This document shows, piece by piece, positions 7,098 to 15,453 of a DNA stretch of 37,157 nucleotides (position 1 is its first letter; the number at the start of each line of letters is the position of its first letter). The notes below the pieces were generated by a model. The model made no database searches. It had not been told where the DNA came from and saw only the letters and a program-made list of their open reading frames with translations. The position numbers and the translations under genes were made by a program. Source of the DNA: Candidatus Zixiibacteriota bacterium. Lineage in GTDB: Bacteria > Zixibacteria > MSB-5A5 > RBG-16-43-9. The stretch spans positions 1 through 37,157 of the forward strand of contig JAUYBY010000015.1 in the NCBI GenBank assembly GCA_030692925.1, in the 5' to 3' direction.

Positions 7098-7703
7098 TTA
7101 CGAAGTTTTGTCCGGCTTCCACTGCTCGAAAACTTTTCCAACCAAACCCGGTCCTGGTTTTAAAGTCGCCTGGCCTGGCTGCCAGCCAGCCGGGGTTGCC
7201 TCTTTCCCCTTGGATTCCCTTACTTTCTGGAAAGCTTTCATCTGGCGCATAAGCTCATCTACGTTTCTTCCCACTGCCGGTGCTAAAATCTCCATCGCCT
7301 GAAGCACCCCGTCCGGATCGATTATGAACTGCCCTCTGATGTTCACTCCTGACTCTGCGTCGTACACTTCATAGACTTCTCCGATATTTCCACCTGGATC
7401 TGAAAGCATAGGATAGGGAACCCCACCCTCCACCATCTTGGAAAGCTCATTTTGCTGCCAGATCTTGTGCACGAAGATGCTGTCCACGCTCATTGACAAA
7501 ACTTCCACTCCCAGATTCTTAAGCTCCGGATATTTCACAGCAACTGCTGTCAGCTCAGTAGGTCATACGAAGGTGAAATCCCCTGGATAGAAAAAGAGCA
7601 CTACCCATTTTCCAGAATAGTCTGATAACTTTATTCTTTTGAAATCCCCCTGGTGAAAAGCAGGGGCTTCAAAATCAGGCGCCTTTTTCCCGACTTTTAC
7701 CAT
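7098..7703 (-). CDS. Selenocysteine peroxiredoxin (AhpC/Prx1-like), UGA at the peroxidatic position
   Basis: Peroxiredoxins reduce hydrogen peroxide and alkyl hydroperoxides using an N-terminal peroxidatic Cys. This 201-residue frame runs from ATG 7703 (AGGAGG eight bases upstream) to TAA at 7098 and is uninterrupted except for TGA at codon 47 (7563-7565). The context [16 protein letters not shown] is exactly the family motif FxPxDFTFVCPTEL with UGA replacing Cys. The rest is fully AhpC-like ([40 protein letters not shown]). There is no cysteine anywhere else; the usual resolving Cys region reads ATPAGW instead of VCPAGW. Selenocysteine at residue 47 is known in the PrxU protein of Eubacterium acidaminophilum. 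A SECIS-like hairpin follows. The alternative, a nonsense mutation or sequencing error, is less likely because the frame is otherwise intact. Confidence 0.88.
7521..7565 (-). promoter_or_regulatory. Candidate bacterial SECIS element
   Basis: Just after the UGA the mRNA forms ACAGC-AGUU-GCUGU (7550 to 7537), a five-bp stem with a four-base apical loop containing GU. The stem begins 12 bases after the UGA, close to the spacing of the E. coli fdhF SECIS mini-helix. An outer helix GAGCU/AGCUU (7556-7552 with 7525-7521) can extend it with an asymmetric internal loop. The hairpin lies inside the coding sequence, as bacterial SECIS elements do. It was folded by eye. Confidence 0.65.
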
Positions 7704-8244
7704 ATGCTTTTACCTCCTTTAATATTTGAGTTTCTACCTTAAGGGCACAGAGCATCACCGTTAAACTCATTCTATCTACGGATTGATATTATATAAGTAA
7801 AAATCGAATGGAAATCAATGATTTTTATACAAATTTATATCGTAGGGGCGAGGTTACCTCGCCCCAGGTTTTTTTGTAGCGTCGGGTTTCATACCCGACG
7901 TTTGTTTTATCCTAAATGTTCGGGAGATACTTAAGAATAAACAGGGGCGTTCATCTGAACGCCCCTACCATATGATGGAAAGACAGAAGGTCAAGTAATT
8001 AAATAATTCTTCCTACCAAGGTTGAGGCCAACCCGGGGTTACCGGGTTCCCCGCGTAGAGGGCAACGTGGATCTACCAAGTTTTTCGTAGGGTAACCCTT
8101 CAGGGTTGCTCTTTTTCTTTTTCGCGAGGCTGAAGTCTCAAGACCTTGACGGCCTTGCCCTACGCATCGGACAGGGACAAGCCCTGTCCCTACTTGTCTT
8201 TTTCTACTCTTCAAACTTCAAACGAACAAACTCCAAACACTCTC
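7704..8244. repeat. 541-base gap made mostly of hairpin repeats
   Basis: After about 140 AT-rich bases upstream of the peroxiredoxin gene (its promoter region, no clear -35/-10 pair) come tandem stem-loops: 7845-7865 (ten-bp arms GGGGCGAGGT/ACCTCGCCCC), 7880-7900 (CGTCGGGT/ACCCGACG), 7943-7966 (AGGGGCGTTCA/TGAACGCCCCT), and further ones in 8020-8200 including ACAGGGAC/GTCCCTA-type arms near 8170-8193. No gene is supported here; the open frame at 7999-8214 consists of repeat sequence. Confidence 0.75.
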
Positions 8245-9393
8245 CTATCTCCCTTCCTGTTTCCTGAGATAAGCTGGTATCTCTAAATCATCCTGGGAAA
8301 AAGCCGCATCCCTGTTTTTAGGCCTAAGGATTTGCTGGGTTGGGTTCTCTTTCTTAAGCGGACGGGGTTTCTCAAAGACCAGCTTGCGCGAGGAAAACAA
8401 GTCGTGTTCTGATTCCGGTTCTCTTTTCAGGGCTGAATTCCCGAATCCGGTAGCAATTACCGTCACCCTCATCTCGTCTCTTAAGAATTCATCGATAACC
8501 GCTCCCCAGATGATATTTGCCTCAGCTCCAGCCGCCTCTACCACGACTGAGGAAGCCTCGTTCACCTCAAACAAGGTCATCTGCGGACCTCCGGTCACGT
8601 TCACCAGAACACCCTTTGCCCCGGATATGGAGACATTTTCCAGGAGTGGACTGGCGATAGCTTTCTGGGCTGCCTCTTTAGCCCTGTTTTCCCCGGATGC
8701 ATAGCCGGTTCCCATAAGAGCATCGCCCATCTCCGACATAATTGTTTTCACGTCTGCGAAATCTAAGTTGATCAAACCGGGTACGGTGATTAAATCTGAG
8801 ATTCCTTTAGTGGCTTGAAGCAAAACCTCGTCTGCAAACCTGAAAGCCTCTAAAAGTGTGGTCTCCTTCTGCACCACAGAGAGAAGTTTTTGATTCGGTA
8901 TAATAATCAGCGTATCAACCCTTTGCTTCAGCTCCTCGATTCCCTGCAGGGCTTTTGCCATTCTTTTCTTTCCCTCAAAATCAAATGGCTTGGTCACCAC
9001 AGCAATGGTCAAAGCACCTAACTCCTTGGCAATCTCTGCAATTATCGGTGCCGCACCAGTGCCGGTTCCTCCACCCATACCGGCGGTGATGAACACCATA
9101 TCAGTTCCGCATAACGCCTCAGCCACCAGTTCCCTATCCTCTTCAATCGCCCTCCTGCCGATCTCCGGATTGGAGCCTGCTCCCAGACCTTTGGTCAGCT
9201 TGGCTCCGATCTGGATTTTTTGAACCGAGCGGGAGCTATCTAAAGCCTGGGCATCCGTGTTAACTGAGATGAACTCCACCCCGGATAATGAGGCATCTAT
9301 CATCCGGTTTATTGCGTTACCGCCTGCACCTCCCACACCCACCACTTTCATCCGAGCGTATTCTTGAGCCCCTATGTCTAACTCGAAGAACAT
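8245..9393 (-). CDS. ftsZ: Cell division protein FtsZ
   Basis: FtsZ is the tubulin-like GTPase that forms the division ring. The 382 residues show the GTP-binding signature [12 protein letters not shown] around residue 103, the N-terminal [10 protein letters not shown] loop, and the T7 synergy loop NLDFADV. A linker of about 45 residues is followed by the conserved C-terminal peptide [12 protein letters not shown], which binds FtsA and other partners. ATG at 9393 has a strong AGGAGG seven bases upstream. It is the last gene of the dcw cluster, 168 bases after ftsA. That gap carries two hairpins, so ftsZ may have extra transcriptional or mRNA-stability control. Confidence 0.98.
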   Translation of the reverse strand: MFFELDIGAQEYARMKVVGVGGAGGNAINRMIDASLSGVEFISVNTDAQALDSSRSVQKIQIGAKLTKGLGAGSNPEIGRRAIEEDRELVAEALCGTDMVFITAGMGGGTGTGAAPIIAEIAKELGALTIAVVTKPFDFEGKKRMAKALQGIEELKQRVDTLIIIPNQKLLSVVQKETTLLEAFRFADEVLLQATKGISDLITVPGLINLDFADVKTIMSEMGDALMGTGYASGENRAKEAAQKAIASPLLENVSISGAKGVLVNVTGGPQMTLFEVNEASSVVVEAAGAEANIIWGAVIDEFLRDEMRVTVIATGFGNSALKREPESEHDLFSSRKLVFEKPRPLKKENPTQQILRPKNRDAAFSQDDLEIPAYLRKQEGR

Positions 9394-9457
9394 AACTGAC
9401 CTCCTGTTTTAAAAGATTTTATATTTATTTATCATTCCTGCCAAAGTGAACGAGCCT

Positions 9458-9536
9458 GGTCGGGCAAGGTGCCCGACCTACGAAGACCGTGAACTTATAT
9501 TTCATCACTTCTCGTAGGCGGGGCTCCCAGCCCCGC
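9458..9536. repeat. Composite double hairpin between ftsA and ftsZ
   Basis: A hairpin with arms GGTCGGGCA/TGCCCGACC (9458-9478) and a second with arms GCGGGGCT/AGCCCCGC (9518-9536) are joined by CTACGA ... TCGTAG. The same two-hairpin arrangement in the same order occurs at 25501-25570 with a different spacer. Confidence 0.75.
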
Positions 9537-9561
9537 AAACATGAGCTTTTCAAAGACCTCT

Positions 9562-10794
9562 TTATAAATATTCTCCAAAAAAGTTTTTTACCCTGTGAGC
9601 GACCCGGTTGAAAAGCCTTCCATTAGCTCCCTTTCTGAATTTCCCCTGGTAATTTCTTAGCCCGTAGAGAACTAACCCGATTCCTGTAGTATTCACCGGA
9701 TTAGCCGCTATGTCTAAAAGGCCGCTTACTCCTTTTACTTCGCCCTTTTTGACCGGCATATCAAAAACCTGCTCAGCTAAATCCTCTGTCCCTTCTAAAA
9801 GAGAGCCTCCACCGGTCAGCACAACCCCGGTCGCCAAAATATCCGAGAAACTTGTCTTCTTCACCTCTCTCAAAGCCAAACTGAAAATCTCCTCCATCCG
9901 GGGCTCGATTATGGCTGCCAATATGCTTCTGGAAACTTCCCTTGGCTCTCTGGCACCAACTCCGGGTACTTTTATCATCTCCTCAGGATCAGCTAATGAA
10001 GCCAGGGCACAGCCATAACTTTTTTTCAGCTCTTCGGCCTGTTCAACTGGAGTTCTCAAACCTATGGCTAAATCGTTAGTTACGTTCCTCCCGCCTAAGC
10101 TTATAACTGCAGTATGCCTTATGCAACCATCATAGAAAATTGCCAGATTAGTAGTTCCGCCACCTATATCAATCAGGACAACTCCCGACTCTATCTCCTC
10201 TGGCGTAAGTAGAGCCTGGCTTTCTGCCAGGGGTTCTAAGACTAAATCTAAAAGCTCATATCCTGCTCGTTTCACACTCCGGTGGATATTCTGGGTCGAG
10301 GTGACTGAGCCGGTGACTATATGAACCTCTACTTCCAATCTGGTGCCTCCCATTCCTCTGGGATCTTTAATCCCGGACTGGTCGTCCACGGTGAATTCCT
10401 GGGGAAGCACGTGGATTATCTCCCGGTCCATCGGGATAGCAACAGTTTTGGCAGCCTCAATTACCCTTTCTATTTCAGACTGGGTGATCTCATGGTCCTG
10501 ACGGGTTACAGCTATAACTCCCCGGCTGTTGATGCTGCGGATATGGTCGCCGGCTATGCCGGCGTAAATCGATTCAGCCTTCACTCCTGCCATAAGCTCT
10601 GCGTCCTGGACCGCTTTAATTATCGAGTTAACCGTCTGCTCTAAATTCACCACCACCCCCCGTTTCAATCCTTCTGCTGGAGCTGTTCCTAACCCGATGA
10701 TCCTTACTTTTCCTTCCTCATTCACCTCCCCGATCACTGCACCTATCTTGGTCGTGCCCATATCTAAACCTACAACCACGTTATCTTTTCCCAT
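9562..10794 (-). CDS. ftsA: Cell division protein FtsA
   Basis: FtsA is the actin-like ATPase that tethers FtsZ filaments to the membrane and recruits later division proteins. The 410 residues show the phosphate-1 motif GLDMGTTKIG (residues 9-18), the phosphate-2 motif IDIGGGTTNLAIF near residue 210, and the adenosine motif VLTGGGSLLEG near residue 333. The C-terminal segment NRVAHRVKNFFGEYL is the amphipathic membrane-targeting helix. The SHS2 (1C) subdomain lies in between. ATG follows GGGGAGATAAGCT. The gene begins 56 bases after ftsQ, a gap mostly occupied by a hairpin. Confidence 0.97.
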   Translation of the reverse strand: MGKDNVVVGLDMGTTKIGAVIGEVNEEGKVRIIGLGTAPAEGLKRGVVVNLEQTVNSIIKAVQDAELMAGVKAESIYAGIAGDHIRSINSRGVIAVTRQDHEITQSEIERVIEAAKTVAIPMDREIIHVLPQEFTVDDQSGIKDPRGMGGTRLEVEVHIVTGSVTSTQNIHRSVKRAGYELLDLVLEPLAESQALLTPEEIESGVVLIDIGGGTTNLAIFYDGCIRHTAVISLGGRNVTNDLAIGLRTPVEQAEELKKSYGCALASLADPEEMIKVPGVGAREPREVSRSILAAIIEPRMEEIFSLALREVKKTSFSDILATGVVLTGGGSLLEGTEDLAEQVFDMPVKKGEVKGVSGLLDIAANPVNTTGIGLVLYGLRNYQGKFRKGANGRLFNRVAHRVKNFFGEYL

Positions 10795-10809
10795 AGCTTA
10801 TCTCCCCTG

Positions 10810-10846
10810 CAAGCTTTTATACCGCCTGGACGGCGTATAAAGGCTT
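10810..10846. repeat. Hairpin between ftsQ and ftsA
   Basis: TTTATACCGCC and GGCGTATAAA form an almost perfect stem around a short loop, extended by AAGC/GGCTT. It occupies nearly the whole gap just before the ftsA ribosome site. There is no T-tract, so it looks like an mRNA processing or stability element rather than a terminator. Confidence 0.5.
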
Positions 10847-10850
10847 CTTT

Positions 10851-11576
10851 TTACAGGCTTTTCTTTGCTCCTTTAAAAATTACCTGGTCCCTGAATCTGA
10901 AATCAAGGTATGAGCATTCCTCAACTACTGATGCTTTATCTAACCAGACGAATCTTTCGATCTTTTTTTGAAAATCGCCTGTCCCGAAAAAGATTCTGGC
11001 ACCGCTTTTCACCAGTATGACTACTAAATTATCCTTATCCTCTAAATCTATCTCTGAAATCTGGTCCAGAAACTCCGGTAGTTTCTCCCTCACTGCTTTA
11101 TAAAAGGCCAAGGCTTCCTCGATTTTTGGCTCCTCTACTCTGCTGTAAGGTTTAAAGCTCCTAAATTTTATCCCGTTTATAATGGGCAAATCATATGCTT
11201 TCCCTTCTCTTAAAGGGATGATCTCCCCCTCCAACGATAGCCCGCACAGCTGGGGCGAAAGGTTTAAAATAAGATCAGGTTTTTTCTCCTCTATCCTTAT
11301 GGCGACCTGGTTCGGAAGGATCCTGTAAGTCTCAACTGATTTGACCCTCTGGTCTTTTTCTATCTTTCTTTCAATATCCCCCAAGTCGATTTTGAAAATG
11401 TTCTGTTTTAATCTCAAATCCGCTAACTTCAGCACCTCGTCCTGGCTTAAACCTTCGTTTCCCGTTATGTCCAGGTTTTTCAGCCCGAAAAGAGTCGACT
11501 CGGTGAAAAAAAGCTCAACCCCTCTCAGCCAGAGAAAAAGCAGCACCAGAACTCCTGCGATTGATGCCTTTTTCAT
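10851..11576 (-). CDS. ftsQ: Cell division protein FtsQ/DivIB
   Basis: FtsQ is a bitopic membrane protein that links early and late divisome proteins through FtsB/FtsL. The 241 residues have one N-terminal membrane segment (ASIAGVLVLLFLWLRG, about residues 4-19), then a POTRA domain beginning LFGLKNLDITGNEGLSQDEV (about 31-100), then the FtsQ beta domain. The cytoplasmic tail is unusually short, only about three residues. The ATG overlaps the murC stop as ATGA, indicating translational coupling. Sequence is weakly conserved in this family, so position in the cluster supports the call. Confidence 0.9.
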   Translation of the reverse strand: MKKASIAGVLVLLFLWLRGVELFFTESTLFGLKNLDITGNEGLSQDEVLKLADLRLKQNIFKIDLGDIERKIEKDQRVKSVETYRILPNQVAIRIEEKKPDLILNLSPQLCGLSLEGEIIPLREGKAYDLPIINGIKFRSFKPYSRVEEPKIEEALAFYKAVREKLPEFLDQISEIDLEDKDNLVVILVKSGARIFFGTGDFQKKIERFVWLDKASVVEECSYLDFRFRDQVIFKGAKKSL

Positions 11577-12961
11577 CTGTCCCCCTCTTTTAAGGATGAG
11601 AGCAGATTTTCACCCACCTTGAATATGTCTCCTGCTCCTAAGGTTATCACCATATCCCCTGATTTTAAGATTTTTTTAAGGAAGGGGATTATCTTTTCTT
11701 TCTCCGGTATATAGAAGACCTCCTTATGCCCGTATTCTCTGGCCTGTGAGGCAACAAGCTCACCGGTTATACCGGGAATAGGCTCTTCCCTGGCAGGATA
11801 GACATCTGTTACGATCAATATGTCCGAGTCGAAAAAAGACTTACCGAACTCTTTATAAAAATCTCTGGTACGCGAGTACAGATGCGGCTGGAAGATAGCT
11901 ATGGTTCTTCTTGACCATCCATCCCGTGCTGCCTTAAGAGAGGCTCTTATCTCTGTGGGATGGTGTGCATAGTCATCTACAACCATCACCCCGTTTATAA
12001 CCCCCTTGATTTCGAATCTCCTGCTAACTCCTTTGAATTCTGACAGAGCTTTCTTCATCTTGTCAAAGGGTATCTCCAGTTCCAACGCCACACAGAGTGC
12101 GGCTAAAGAGTTTTTGACATTATGGATTCCGGGAACAAACAGGGAGACTTCTCCTAAATCTTTGTCTTTATGCCTTACCTTGAAACGGCTGCCATTTTCT
12201 TTGAGCACGATTGAATGAGCAACCAGGTCAGCCTGGGGAACCAGCCCGTAAGTGATTATAGGCCTTTCTATCCTGGGCATTATCTCCTGAATGGTTGCCT
12301 CATCCAGGCATAGAATCACGCTCCCATAAAAGGGAACTTTATTGACGAACTCTGTGAAAACCGATTTTATTTCCTCTAAATCCTTGTAATAATCCAGATG
12401 CTCTGCTTCTAAGGTAGTGACCACAGCAATTGTAGGAGTAAGGCGCAAAAACGAGCGATCAAACTCATCTGCCTCAGCTACCAGGTATTCTCCCTGACCT
12501 AATTTGGCATTACTTCCTAAGTTTGCGACCCTGCCGCCCACGATAATGGTCGGGTCTAATCCAGCTTCAGTTAAAATCTGGCCTATCATCGAGGTGGTGG
12601 TTGTTTTTCCGTGAGTGCCTGCCACTCCGATACCGAATTTCATTCTCATCAGCTCACCTAACATCTCGGACCTTCTTATCACCGGGATTTTGTTCTCCCT
12701 GGCAAATACTACTTCTGGATTCGTATCTTTGACTGCTGAGGAGATGACCACAACCTCCGCTCCTGCGATATTCTCCTTCTTATGCTCCAGAAAGATCTTG
12801 ATCCCTAATTTTCTCAACCTCTCAGTTGATTCAGAGCTTCTCATGTCTGACCCGGAAACCGAATATCCTGAATTCCAGAGGATCTCGGCAATGCCGCACA
12901 TCCCGGTCCCGCCTATCCCTACAAAATGAAGCTTTTTTACCTTTTTGAATTGCATCATCAT
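11573..12961 (-). CDS. murC: UDP-N-acetylmuramate--L-alanine ligase MurC
   Basis: MurC adds L-alanine to UDP-MurNAc, the first peptide step of peptidoglycan synthesis, in the cytoplasm. The N-terminal HFVGIGGTGMCGIAEIL motif, the ATP loop GTHGKTTTTSMIG, the central EADEFDRSF and the C-terminal DDYAHHPTEI motif are all present. The start is one of three consecutive ATGs (12961, 12958, 12955). An in-frame ATG at 13027 exists but would lie within the 12994-13036 repeat and add 22 unconserved residues. The gene overlaps ftsQ by four bases. No murB or ddl lies between murC and ftsQ, where many bacteria have them. Confidence 0.96.
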   Translation of the reverse strand: MMMQFKKVKKLHFVGIGGTGMCGIAEILWNSGYSVSGSDMRSSESTERLRKLGIKIFLEHKKENIAGAEVVVISSAVKDTNPEVVFARENKIPVIRRSEMLGELMRMKFGIGVAGTHGKTTTTSMIGQILTEAGLDPTIIVGGRVANLGSNAKLGQGEYLVAEADEFDRSFLRLTPTIAVVTTLEAEHLDYYKDLEEIKSVFTEFVNKVPFYGSVILCLDEATIQEIMPRIERPIITYGLVPQADLVAHSIVLKENGSRFKVRHKDKDLGEVSLFVPGIHNVKNSLAALCVALELEIPFDKMKKALSEFKGVSRRFEIKGVINGVMVVDDYAHHPTEIRASLKAARDGWSRRTIAIFQPHLYSRTRDFYKEFGKSFFDSDILIVTDVYPAREEPIPGITGELVASQAREYGHKEVFYIPEKEKIIPFLKKILKSGDMVITLGAGDIFKVGENLLSSLKEGDR

Positions 12962-12993
12962 ATTTCTATTCTTCTTCGTTCCTCGTTGGTCTC

Positions 12994-13036
12994 CTGACCA
13001 ACGAGGCTCCGTTGGTGAGGACACCAACGGAGAGCA
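12994..13036. repeat. 43-base dispersed repeat, copy 1
   Basis: A 43-base segment starting CTGACCAACGAGGCTCC and containing the hairpin arms CGTTGGTG/CACCAACG is identical to 19763-19805. The preceding CGTTGGT-CTCCTG-ACCAACG is another hairpin. A diverged pair of the same hairpins occurs at 33154-33237. Confidence 0.85.
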
Positions 13037-13045
13037 CTTTCATCA

Positions 13046-13130
13046 GTCATTGCGAGGAGTCCGCACGGACGACGAAGCAATCTGAATAAAGTAAACGGAT
13101 TGCTTCGCCTCTTCGGGGACTCGCAATGAC
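13046..13130. repeat. 85-base imperfect inverted repeat
   Basis: The ends GTCATTGCGAG and CTCGCAATGAC are perfect inverted repeats. An inner pair GAAGCAATC/GATTGCTTC lies around the AT-rich centre. The wording resembles widespread bacterial palindromic elements that read 'tcattgcgag...ctcgcaatga'. It lies in the 288-base gap between murG and murC. Confidence 0.75.
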
Positions 13131-13187
13131 GTTTGTTATTTCTTATTATCTTCCTTTTTCAGTCTTTCATTTTCCTTTACTTAACCC

Positions 13188-13249
13188 GTGTAGGGGCGGG
13201 GTTCATCTCCACCCTGGGGTACGGGTGGAGACAAGCTCCACCCCTACGA
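13188..13249. repeat. Hairpin repeats after murG
   Basis: A unit with ends GTAGGGGCG and CCCCTACG contains inner hairpin arms TCTCCACCC/GGGTGGAGA. It sits immediately after the murG stop codon. This is the same GTAG...CTAC style as the other intergenic stem-loops. Confidence 0.65.
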
Positions 13250-14347
13250 TTATTTTTTTAAAAGCTCCTCCATCTCATCCACAATTTGAGAAGCTGCCAT
13301 TGGTTTAGCTAAAATTTTTGCATTTTCCGACATTTCCTTCAATCTATTTTCATCTTTTAATAAACCTATCATCATCCCCGCTAAATTCTCCCCTTTAAGC
13401 TCCTTTTCTAAAATCACCTCAGCTGCACCTTTTTCTTTTAAGGACATCGCATTGTATCTTTGATGGTCTGCTGTGGCAAAAGGATAAGGAATAAGAATCG
13501 AGGGTTTACCGCAGGCAGTCACCTCAGCTAAAGTCAGAGCACCAGACCTGCAGACAATTAAGTCAGCAACAGCATAAGCTGAACTCATATCCTGGATAAA
13601 TGGCAGAACAGTTGAGGTAACATTCACTCCCTTCATAAAATCTCTGATCATTTCAAAATCAACACTCCCTGTCTGCCAGAGAAGCTGAATATCCTTAGCC
13701 TGCTCCAGATAACTTATCCCTTCTCTTATGGCTTGATTTATCCCTTTAGAACCCTGGCTTCCACCTAAGATGAAAACCGTTTTCTTGTCCGGGTTCAAAT
13801 TGAACTTTCTTAGTCCCTCTTCTCTGTTCCCGGATACGATCTCTTTTCTGATAGGATTACCCAATACCCTCAGATTTCTTTTCAAAGGAAAGTACCTGGC
13901 CGAATCCTGGTATGAAAGACAAACCCGGTTGGCAAATAAGGACAAAATCCTGGTGGATATGCCCGGATAAGAATTCTGTTCCTGGATGAGCGTTTTCTTC
14001 CCCATCAGGCTTGCCATTAAAAGAACAGGCAGGCTCACGTAACCTCCGGTACCAATGACAATGTCAGGTTGATACTTTCTCAAAACCGTTCTTGATTCCA
14101 GGAGACTTTTCAGTATGTAGAAGGGCAAAAAGAAAAGCTCTTTTCTCAGACTACGGGCTAACCCTTTAGCCGAGATGAATTCCAATTTGAAATTGTTTTT
14201 TGGAACTAATTCTTTTTCCAATCCCTTCCTCGTGCCGATGAAAAGTATCTCTGAGTCCGGAAACCGGTATTTGAACTCACTGGCAATCGCAATCGCCGGG
14301 TAGATATGCCCTCCGGTTCCTCCTCCAGCTAAAATCACTTTTAGCAT
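13250..14347 (-). CDS. murG: MurG, UDP-GlcNAc:lipid I GlcNAc transferase
   Basis: MurG converts lipid I to lipid II at the inner face of the membrane (GT28 family). The 365 residues show the N-terminal glycine-rich loop LAGGGTGGHIYPAIAIA (residues 6-22), a second G-loop ILGGSQGSKGINQAI near residue 193, and the donor-binding region VCRSGALTLAEVTACGKPSILIPYP near residue 262. The ATG overlaps the ftsW stop by seven bases. The murC gene follows after a gap of 288 bases filled with repeats. Confidence 0.97.
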   Translation of the reverse strand: MLKVILAGGGTGGHIYPAIAIASEFKYRFPDSEILFIGTRKGLEKELVPKNNFKLEFISAKGLARSLRKELFFLPFYILKSLLESRTVLRKYQPDIVIGTGGYVSLPVLLMASLMGKKTLIQEQNSYPGISTRILSLFANRVCLSYQDSARYFPLKRNLRVLGNPIRKEIVSGNREEGLRKFNLNPDKKTVFILGGSQGSKGINQAIREGISYLEQAKDIQLLWQTGSVDFEMIRDFMKGVNVTSTVLPFIQDMSSAYAVADLIVCRSGALTLAEVTACGKPSILIPYPFATADHQRYNAMSLKEKGAAEVILEKELKGENLAGMMIGLLKDENRLKEMSENAKILAKPMAASQIVDEMEELLKK

Positions 14348-15453
14348 AACCTCCTGTGTATCTTAAAATCCCTTTGTCTGGAGATGTTCAGGATTATCCC
14401 TACACCTGCCAGATTGAAAAAAAGAGAAGTTCCTCCATAACTCAAAAAAGGCATCGGTATTCCCGTGGTGGGAAGTAACCCTAAAACCACGCCTGAATTT
14501 ATGAGAAAATTTATAAAGATGGTAAAGGTTAGCCCAAAGGCAAGGTAATATCCTAACAGGTCAGGCGCTCTCTGGGAAATCTGCATTCCTCTCCAGGCTA
14601 AAAGAAAAAAGAGGATTAAAATGCCTGCTACCCAGAAAAAACCTCCCTCTTCACCGATAGTAGCCAAGATGAAATCAGTGTGAGGTTCAGGCAGGAAGAA
14701 AAGTTTCTGCCTACCCTGACCTAAGCCAACACCAGTCAGCCCGCCATTCCCCATAGACAAAACCGCCTGTTTGAGCTGATAACTACCCTGCAACGGGTCT
14801 TTAAGGGCTTTAGCATAATCTATTATCCTGTCTTTTTCATACCCAGTCACAAACACAAATAATAGCCCGATAACTATAACCGGAATAGTGATGAATAGCA
14901 GATAACGCAATTTTGCTCCAGAGAGATAAAGCAGAATCAGCGAGCTTAAAACCAGGGTGAAAAGTCCTCCTAAGTGAGGCTCCTTCAGAAGAAGTAGACC
15001 AGCCACTCCTAAGATCACCAGATATGGCAGGAGCAGATGTTTGAATTGTTTAATTTTCTCTCCCTTTTTCACCAGGGTAAATGCCATAAAAAGGATAAAA
15101 GAGTATCTGAAGAACTCGCTGGGCTGAAACCCGACTGGCCCTAACCTGATCCATCTTTTCACCCCTTTGGTCGGGTCTAAAAACAACACCAGGACCAGAA
15201 AGATCGCAGATAGAAAAAGACAGACATATGATACCTTTTTAAGACGATGGTAATCTGTTTTCATAAGCAGGAATAAACCCGCAGAGGAGACGATAAGCCA
15301 GGAAAGCTGTCTTATCAAAAAGAATGATGAATCCTTCTTCATTTTGAAATCAGCCAGTATGGCGGAGGCAGAATAGATCATTATCATTCCCAGGAAGACC
15401 AGGATTAGAACAATAGCAATCAGCATGAAATCAGGTTTGGACCGGTCAATCAT
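14341..15453 (-). CDS. ftsW: FtsW, SEDS-family septal peptidoglycan polymerase
   Basis: FtsW polymerises lipid II at the septum together with its partner class B penicillin-binding protein (ftsI here). The 370 residues form about ten membrane segments. The diagnostic late motif GLLPTTGIPMPFLSYGGTS is present, as is the large loop segment with KGVKRWIRLGPVGFQPSEF. The length is normal for the family. The gene overlaps murD by eight bases and murG by seven, so translation of the three is probably coupled. RodA is the close paralogue; context in the dcw cluster favours FtsW. Confidence 0.95.
   Translation of the reverse strand: MIDRSKPDFMLIAIVLILVFLGMIMIYSASAILADFKMKKDSSFFLIRQLSWLIVSSAGLFLLMKTDYHRLKKVSYVCLFLSAIFLVLVLFLDPTKGVKRWIRLGPVGFQPSEFFRYSFILFMAFTLVKKGEKIKQFKHLLLPYLVILGVAGLLLLKEPHLGGLFTLVLSSLILLYLSGAKLRYLLFITIPVIVIGLLFVFVTGYEKDRIIDYAKALKDPLQGSYQLKQAVLSMGNGGLTGVGLGQGRQKLFFLPEPHTDFILATIGEEGGFFWVAGILILFFLLAWRGMQISQRAPDLLGYYLAFGLTFTIFINFLINSGVVLGLLPTTGIPMPFLSYGGTSLFFNLAGVGIILNISRQRDFKIHRRLC

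Noticed and set aside
7563..7565. UGA read as tryptophan by an alternative genetic code
   Set aside because: murC ends in a UGA that fits the family end and overlaps ftsQ, and tryptophans are coded by TGG elsewhere; the UGA is at the catalytic Cys, not a Trp site.
7842..8200. Possible CRISPR array
   Set aside because: The repeats are hairpins of different sequence with no constant repeat/spacer period and no cas genes.
7999..8214. 71-codon frame between ftsZ and the peroxiredoxin
   Set aside because: It is composed of hairpin repeat sequence with no ribosome site.
12962..13027. Longer N-terminus for MurC starting at 13027
   Set aside because: The extra 22 codons lie in dispersed repeat sequence and lack family support.
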